NCBI GenBank assembly: GCA_005879805.1
Contig: VBKL01000065.1
Span: forward strand, 1-64,000
Reading direction: 5' to 3'
DNA length: 64,000 bases
From: Deltaproteobacteria bacterium
Lineage (GTDB): Bacteria; Myxococcota; Myxococcia; Myxococcales; 40CM-4-68-19
Shown: piece by piece, positions 59,605-64,000 of the stretch
How the letters are laid out: the number at the start of each line of letters is the position of its first letter
How positions within the stretch are numbered: the first letter of the stretch is position 1
The notes under the pieces: model-generated
Seen by the model: only the letters and a program-made list of their open reading frames with translations
Databases searched by the model: none
What the model was told of the DNA's origin: nothing
Made by a program: the position numbers and the translations under genes

Positions 59605-60921
59605 ATGCTCGCACTCGCACTGCTCTTCGCCGCAGCCGACGTTCCCCGCATACCGTTCGAGAAGTATCAACTGGCGAACGGCCTCACCGTCATCCTCTCC
59701 GAGGACCACCGCGCTCCGGTCGTCGGGGTGGACGTCTGGTACCACGTCGGCGCGGCCAACGAGGGGGCCGGAAAGAGCGGTTTCGCGCACCTCTTCGAGC
59801 ACCTCATGTTCCAGGGGACGAAGCACGTCACCGGCGATGAGCGCGCCTTCTTCAACCATCTCGAGCGCAACGGCGCGACCAACCTCAACGCCACGACCGA
59901 GTTCGATCGCACCAACTATTTCGAGACCATGCCCTCCGATCGGCTGGAGATCGCGCTCTGGCTGGAGAGCGATCGGATGGGCTTCCTCCTCGACGCGGTG
60001 GACCAGAAGAAGCTCGACACCCAGCGCGAGGTGGTGCGCAACGAGCGCCGGCAGAGCATCGAGAATGCGCCGTATCAAAAGGCCGAGGTGCGGCTGGTCG
60101 AGCTGCTCTTCCCCTCGCCGCACCCGTACTTCGGGGCAGTGATCGGATCGCACGCCGATCTGCAAGCGGCACGGCTCGACGACGTGCGCGCCTTCTTCCG
60201 CACGTACTACGCGCCGAACAACGCCAGCCTGGCCCTGGTCGGGGACTTCGACCCCGCCAAGGTGAAGCCCATCGTCGAGAAGTGGTTCGGCCCCATTCCG
60301 CGGGGGCCGGAGCCGCCCGCGCTGCAGCAGGCTGCCGCCCTCCGCGCGGCGCCGCGCAGGGAGAAGCTGGGTGATCAGGTGCAGCTTTCCAAGGTGATCT
60401 TCGGCTGGGTGGGACCCAGGCCGACCGAGGGCGACGCGCTGCAGATTGCCATGCGCATCCTGGGCGCCGGCAAGTCGAGCCGGCTCTACCAGGCGCTGGT
60501 GCACGAGCAGCGCGTGGCGCAGGACGTGAGCGCCACCAGCACCCCGGCCCAGCTCGGAGGCGAGATCGAGATCGAGGCCACCGTGCAGGTGGGGCATTCC
60601 CCCGAGGAAGTGGAGAAGTCGCTCGCTGCGCAGATCGCCAAGCTGCGCGACGCTCTCCCCTCGGAGGAAGAGCTCCTGCGCGCCCGGCGCAACCTCGTCG
60701 CCTCGCTCTTCTCCTCGCTCGAGAACGTGGGAGGTGGCGGCAAGGCGGACCTGCTCAACTACTTCGAGATGTGGAGGCGCGACCCGGGGTTCTTGAGCGA
60801 GCAGATCGCCCGCGCGCAGGCGGTGACCGCGGCGGACGTGCAAAAAGCCGCAGAGCAATGGCTGGCGGACGACGCGCGGGTGACCTTGCACGTCGTTCCC
60901 GAGCAAGGAGCGACGCGATGA
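59605..60921 (+). CDS. M16 zinc protease, active subunit
   Basis: A 438-residue insulinase-type protease with an N-terminal signal-like stretch (MLALALLFAAADVPR). The zinc motif is HLFEHLMFQGT (HxxEH), and the third ligand Glu is in the NERRQSIENAP region. The two halves are homologous (peptidase M16 and M16_C). It is coupled to the next gene (ATGA overlap), which encodes the inactive partner. It likely degrades peptides in the periplasm. Confidence 0.9.
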   Translation: MLALALLFAAADVPRIPFEKYQLANGLTVILSEDHRAPVVGVDVWYHVGAANEGAGKSGFAHLFEHLMFQGTKHVTGDERAFFNHLERNGATNLNATTEFDRTNYFETMPSDRLEIALWLESDRMGFLLDAVDQKKLDTQREVVRNERRQSIENAPYQKAEVRLVELLFPSPHPYFGAVIGSHADLQAARLDDVRAFFRTYYAPNNASLALVGDFDPAKVKPIVEKWFGPIPRGPEPPALQQAAALRAAPRREKLGDQVQLSKVIFGWVGPRPTEGDALQIAMRILGAGKSSRLYQALVHEQRVAQDVSATSTPAQLGGEIEIEATVQVGHSPEEVEKSLAAQIAKLRDALPSEEELLRARRNLVASLFSSLENVGGGGKADLLNYFEMWRRDPGFLSEQIARAQAVTAADVQKAAEQWLADDARVTLHVVPEQGATR

Positions 60922-62474
60922 GCCGCCTGCTCCTCGTCATGGCGCTCCTCGCTGGGTGCGCGAGCAAGCCTCCCGCGCCGGAGCGCACCGCTCCCGCCGC
61001 GTCCGATGCCGGCGTGTCCGATGGCGGCCTTGCCAGGACGGAAGCGCCGCCCGCCGGGGCCGAGCCGCAAGGAACTCCGGACGCGCCCTTCCGCGCGCAG
61101 CCGCCCGCGCCCTCCGCGGCCATTTCCTTCCACGCGCCGGTCCCGCGCATCGCCAAGCTCTCGAACGGCCTTCCGGTCTGGATCGTCGAGTACCACGAGG
61201 TGCCCCTCGTCACCGTCGACCTGGTGGTGAAGAGCGGCTCCGACACGGAAGGCCCGTCGCAGGCCGGCCTCGCCTCCTTCGTTCTCGATGCTCTCGACGA
61301 GGGGACGCAGACCCGCGACTCGGTCGGCATCGCCCGCGCCTTCGAGAACCTGGCGGCGCGTTACCGGACCGAGGCCGACGCCGACTCGTCCGAGGTCCTG
61401 GTGACCGCGCTCTCCTCGACGCTCCCTGAAGTTCTGCAGATCTTTGCCGACGTCGCGCTGCACCCGGCCTTCCGGCCTGCCGATGTCGAGCGGGTCCGCG
61501 AGCAGCGCCTTGGACAGATCGCGCAGATTCTCGACGATCCGGCCCAGGTGGCCGAGCGCGTCCTCCGCCGCGCGATCTACGGCGAGAAGCATCCCTGGGC
61601 CTATCCCTCCGAAGGAACGGCGCGGTCGATCGCCGCTCTGCAGCCGCCCACGCTCATGAAATGGCACGAGACCTGGTTCCGTCCCAACAATGCGGCACTG
61701 GTGGTCGCGGGAGACGTGAACGGCGACGCCCTCTTGCCGCTGCTGGAGAAATCGTTCGGCGGCTGGCGGCCGGGGAAGGTGCCGGCGGCGCGTACCAAGG
61801 CGCCCGCATCGGCCGGCGCGCCGCGGACGGTGATCGTCGTCGATCGGCCTGGCGCTCCGCAATCCCAGATCTTCGTGGGCGAGCTGGGCATCGAGAGCGC
61901 CGCCCCCGACCGGTTCGCCGCGCGGGTGATGAACCTGATCTTCGGCGGCAGCTTCAACTCGCGGCTCAACATCAACCTGCGCACCGAGCACGGCTGGTCG
62001 TACGGCGCCTTCAGCTTCTTCGAGGAGCACCGCCAGGCGGGTCCCTTCATCTCGGAGAGCGGGGTCATGGCCGACCACACCGCAGAGGCCCTCTCCGAAA
62101 CGTTTCGTGAGCTGAGGCGCATGCAGCAGGGAGAGGTGACCGACGCCGAGCTTTCCGACGCCAAGGAATCGCTCTTGCACACCATCCCCGCCCGCTTCAC
62201 GAGCGGAGAGAGCGTGGCCGAGCTTTTCGCCCGCGCCTTCGCCCATGGCCTGCCGCCCGACTACTTCGCGACGTACTCCCAGCAGGTGTCCGCGGTTAGC
62301 AAGGAGGACGTGGCCAGAGCGGCTCGCGAGCGGCTTCATCCCGATCGCGCGGCCATCGTGGTGGTCGGACCGCTGGCCGAGACGCGCAAGGCGCTAGGGT
62401 CTCTCGGACTCGGCGCGGTGGAAGTGCGCGACGCGCAGGGGGAGGCCATGCAAGCGAAGGCGCCGCAGCAGTGA
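60918..62474 (+). CDS. M16-like lipoprotein, inactive partner subunit
   Basis: A 518-residue lipoprotein (LLAGC) with an M16 fold (NGLPVWIVEYHEVPLVTVDL, VKSGSDTEGPSQAGLASFV, PNNAALVVAGDVNGD, NLRTEHGWSYGAFSFFEEHR). The HxxEH site is replaced by LDALDE, so it is catalytically inactive. Such pairs resemble mitochondrial processing peptidase and the PqqF/PqqG type. Its tail is long and flexible. It overlaps the active subunit gene by four bases. Confidence 0.88.
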   Translation: MSRLLLVMALLAGCASKPPAPERTAPAASDAGVSDGGLARTEAPPAGAEPQGTPDAPFRAQPPAPSAAISFHAPVPRIAKLSNGLPVWIVEYHEVPLVTVDLVVKSGSDTEGPSQAGLASFVLDALDEGTQTRDSVGIARAFENLAARYRTEADADSSEVLVTALSSTLPEVLQIFADVALHPAFRPADVERVREQRLGQIAQILDDPAQVAERVLRRAIYGEKHPWAYPSEGTARSIAALQPPTLMKWHETWFRPNNAALVVAGDVNGDALLPLLEKSFGGWRPGKVPAARTKAPASAGAPRTVIVVDRPGAPQSQIFVGELGIESAAPDRFAARVMNLIFGGSFNSRLNINLRTEHGWSYGAFSFFEEHRQAGPFISESGVMADHTAEALSETFRELRRMQQGEVTDAELSDAKESLLHTIPARFTSGESVAELFARAFAHGLPPDYFATYSQQVSAVSKEDVARAARERLHPDRAAIVVVGPLAETRKALGSLGLGAVEVRDAQGEAMQAKAPQQ

Positions 62475-62500
62475 CCGTTCCGGCGGGCACGCGGTGAAAC

Positions 62501-62941
62501 TCACAAGCTCGGCGTAGTCACTCGCGTGTGGATGTGGATCTCCGAGGTCAGCGTCCGGTGGACCGGGCACCGATCGGCGATCTCGCCGAGGCGCTTGCGC
62601 TGCTCCTCGCTCAGCGGACCGCCGACGATGACCTCGCGCTCGATCCGGTCGAGCCTTCCTTCCTTGGTCTCGCAGGTGACGCAGTCCTTGGCGTGGATCT
62701 TGTCGTGCGAGAGGCGCACCTCGACGGTCTCCAGCGGCCATCCCTTGTTGCGGGCGTAGAGTCGCAGCGTCATCGCCGTGCAGGCGCCCAGCGCGGCGAG
62801 GAGCATTGCGTACGGCGACGGGCCGAGGTCGGTGCCTCCGAACGAAACGGGCTCGTCCACGATCATGCGGTGCGCCCCGGCCTCGACGTCCTGGCGGAAT
62901 CCGTCGCCGGCGCTGCGGACCACGACCTCTTGTGGGCTCAT
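62501..62941 (-). CDS. OsmC/Ohr family protein
   Basis: A 146-residue protein of the OsmC family. Both redox Cys are present ([20 protein letters not shown] and [11 protein letters not shown]). These proteins reduce organic hydroperoxides or related species. It converges on the M16 pair. ATG 62941 has no very strong ribosome site, but the N-terminus fits the family. Confidence 0.9.
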   Translation of the reverse strand: MSPQEVVVRSAGDGFRQDVEAGAHRMIVDEPVSFGGTDLGPSPYAMLLAALGACTAMTLRLYARNKGWPLETVEVRLSHDKIHAKDCVTCETKEGRLDRIEREVIVGGPLSEEQRKRLGEIADRCPVHRTLTSEIHIHTRVTTPSL

Positions 62942-62950
62942 GCGCCGATT

Positions 62951-63940
62951 CTACCGCGTAAGAACCGGCGGTAGCCGCACCACTTCGAACGCGCTGAGGG
63001 GAACCTCCTTCAGCTGATCGAGGTCGCGATCGTCCCAGCGCGAGTCGGTCGCACCAGATATCGCGGCGAAGGATCCTTCCGCTTCGTCGACGAGGAACAT
63101 CCCGTACCGCTGCAGGGCGAGGAGGATCACGCGCGACATCCCCGTCGCGCGCGAGAGATCGTACGAGGCCCGCAACCGGATCCGCGTCGCCATCGGAGGC
63201 GCGTCGGGCGCGTCGCTGTTGCCGGGATGGGTGCCGGGGTGCACGAATGCGCGGGCGGCCGTCCCGGCCGTGAAGGTGAGCGCGTGCCGGATCTCGCGCG
63301 CGACGGCGACCTCCTCGTAGCGCGCGAGTCCCGGAAGAATGGGAAGCCCCGAGGCGGTGGCGCTCGTCCAACCATCCGGGCGCAGGGCTCCGGTGCGCAG
63401 GTCGAAGAGAGCCCCCGAGCCGGCGCGGTATCCGAGCCCGGGACCGAGCCAATGCGTGTCGAAGGTCTCGTAGAGGAGGCACCGGCCGGAATCGACCACC
63501 ACCGCATGCCGGTCGCCGGGCGCATCGCGGCCGCCTTGAATCGGCACATCGTCGGGGAACGGATAGGGCCCGGGATCGCTCTGCGACGCGAAGGTGAAGG
63601 TCATCGGGACCCGCGGCTGCGAAGCAGCGACGACGACGTAGGGGATACCGGACTTCGGATCGGCGCCGAAGTCCGCGTGCAGGCTCAAGGCGCCCGCGCC
63701 CATGTGGCGCAGGAGCGCATCGGAGCGCGCATCGACGGGATCGGCGGACACGTCCCGGTTCCAATCGTTTCCGGCGGGAAAGATCGGGCAGCCGGCGATC
63801 TCGGGTCCGGGCGGTTCCGCGCGGGGCGGCGGCGGACCTGCATCGGGAGGTCCCGGCGGCACGGTCGAGGCGGCGCCTTGGGGACCGCTGCTGCCGCACG
63901 CGAATGCGAGCGCAACGGCGATGCAGAGGGAGGGTCTCAC
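62951..63940 (-). CDS. lipoprotein with CPIFPAGNDWNRDVS-type motif, unknown function
   Basis: A 329-residue lipoprotein (LAFACGSS) with a Pro-rich spacer. The mature part opens with CPIFPAGNDWNRDVSADPVD. It continues with beta-rich sequence and several conserved-looking His (LSLHADFG, DTHWLGPGLGYRAGSG, FVHPGTHPGNSDAPDAPPMA). It may be a secreted carbohydrate- or cell-wall-related protein; I recognise the N-terminal motif as recurrent in bacterial genomes but cannot name a function. It lies 9 bases upstream of osmC on the same strand. Confidence 0.65.
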   Translation of the reverse strand: MRPSLCIAVALAFACGSSGPQGAASTVPPGPPDAGPPPPRAEPPGPEIAGCPIFPAGNDWNRDVSADPVDARSDALLRHMGAGALSLHADFGADPKSGIPYVVVAASQPRVPMTFTFASQSDPGPYPFPDDVPIQGGRDAPGDRHAVVVDSGRCLLYETFDTHWLGPGLGYRAGSGALFDLRTGALRPDGWTSATASGLPILPGLARYEEVAVAREIRHALTFTAGTAARAFVHPGTHPGNSDAPDAPPMATRIRLRASYDLSRATGMSRVILLALQRYGMFLVDEAEGSFAAISGATDSRWDDRDLDQLKEVPLSAFEVVRLPPVLTR

Positions 63941-64000
63941 CGCCCTTACGGTAGGCCTTCCGTCAGGACCCGGGCCCGTTCGCCCGTCACGCTACCGAGC

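Noticed and set aside
1-64000. CRISPR arrays, tRNA/rRNA genes, transposases, phage genes
   Set aside because: No regularly spaced repeats beyond the palindrome array, no tRNA-like folds noticed and no recombinase or transposase motifs were seen; small RNAs cannot be excluded by eye.

Overview
The window is 64 kb of very GC-rich chromosomal DNA with dense, mostly intact metabolic genes. It holds no rRNA, tRNA, CRISPR array, insertion sequence or phage gene that I can recognise. The content suggests a soil-type myxobacterium or other 'deltaproteobacterial' relative. Pointers to this are a eukaryote-like fused acyl-CoA carboxylase, a CorE-like Cys-rich sigma factor, many lipoproteins and several ECF regulators. 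No marker gene fixes the taxonomy, so this is an inference.

Layout. 1-8.3 kb: an animal-type haem peroxidase cut by the window edge, an ECF-like sigma factor, an MddA-type methanethiol methyltransferase, a winged-helix/hydrolase fusion, and a divergent ArsR-SRPBCC-DoxX-DUF1801-binding protein-glutaredoxin/DinB-NTF2 run with overlapping starts and stops. 8.3-13.4 kb: a hybrid histidine kinase with a broken receiver domain, a truncated beta-propeller gene, an HTH protein, a DUF899 protein and a small membrane protein. 13.3-19.2 kb: a sugar-modification run (methyltransferase, WecE-type aminotransferase, glycosyltransferase) and a large FAD/Fe-S oxidase. 19.2-26.4 kb: a polyhydroxyalkanoate (PHA) locus with hydrolase, phaR, phasin, phaB, phaE-like gene, phaC, phaZ and a KAS III-like enzyme. 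Three PhaR-type palindromes lie exactly at its promoters. 26.5-31.6 kb: a small W-G-P repeat protein and a giant fused acyl-CoA carboxylase. 31.7-34 kb: a 63-residue PEP-CTERM protein, its own exosortase and a hyaluronan-synthase-like glycosyltransferase. 34-43.6 kb: NrtR-like regulator, cyclophilin, Tat-type amidohydrolase, RidA remnant, a Cys-rich CorE-like sigma factor facing a 31-residue metallothionein-like gene, a UvrA paralogue, an alcohol dehydrogenase and a TPR protein. 43.6-50.9 kb: a peptidase and the complete pyruvate dehydrogenase operon aceE-aceF-lpd. 51.3-54.3 kb: a lanthanide-type PQQ alcohol dehydrogenase operon (xoxF, xoxJ, cytochrome c) with an unusual palindrome array upstream. 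54.6-64 kb: panE, hemerythrin, MscS, AI-2E transporter, RDD protein, an M16 protease pair, OsmC and lipoproteins.

How the genes fit together: acetyl-CoA made by pyruvate dehydrogenase can be stored as PHA under PhaR control or carboxylated by the fused carboxylase. The PQQ dehydrogenase feeds periplasmic electrons from alcohols to a cytochrome c. Several envelope systems (exosortase, glycan genes, M16 pair, lipoproteins) shape the surface.

A caution runs through the window. At least seven places show a conserved protein that shifts frame or ends abruptly (about 9994, 10197, 22310, 28388, 29440, 37091 and 56300). They look like small deletions or assembly seams, so the affected genes (hybrid kinase, propeller, phaC, carboxylase, ridA, mscS) may be intact in the living organism.
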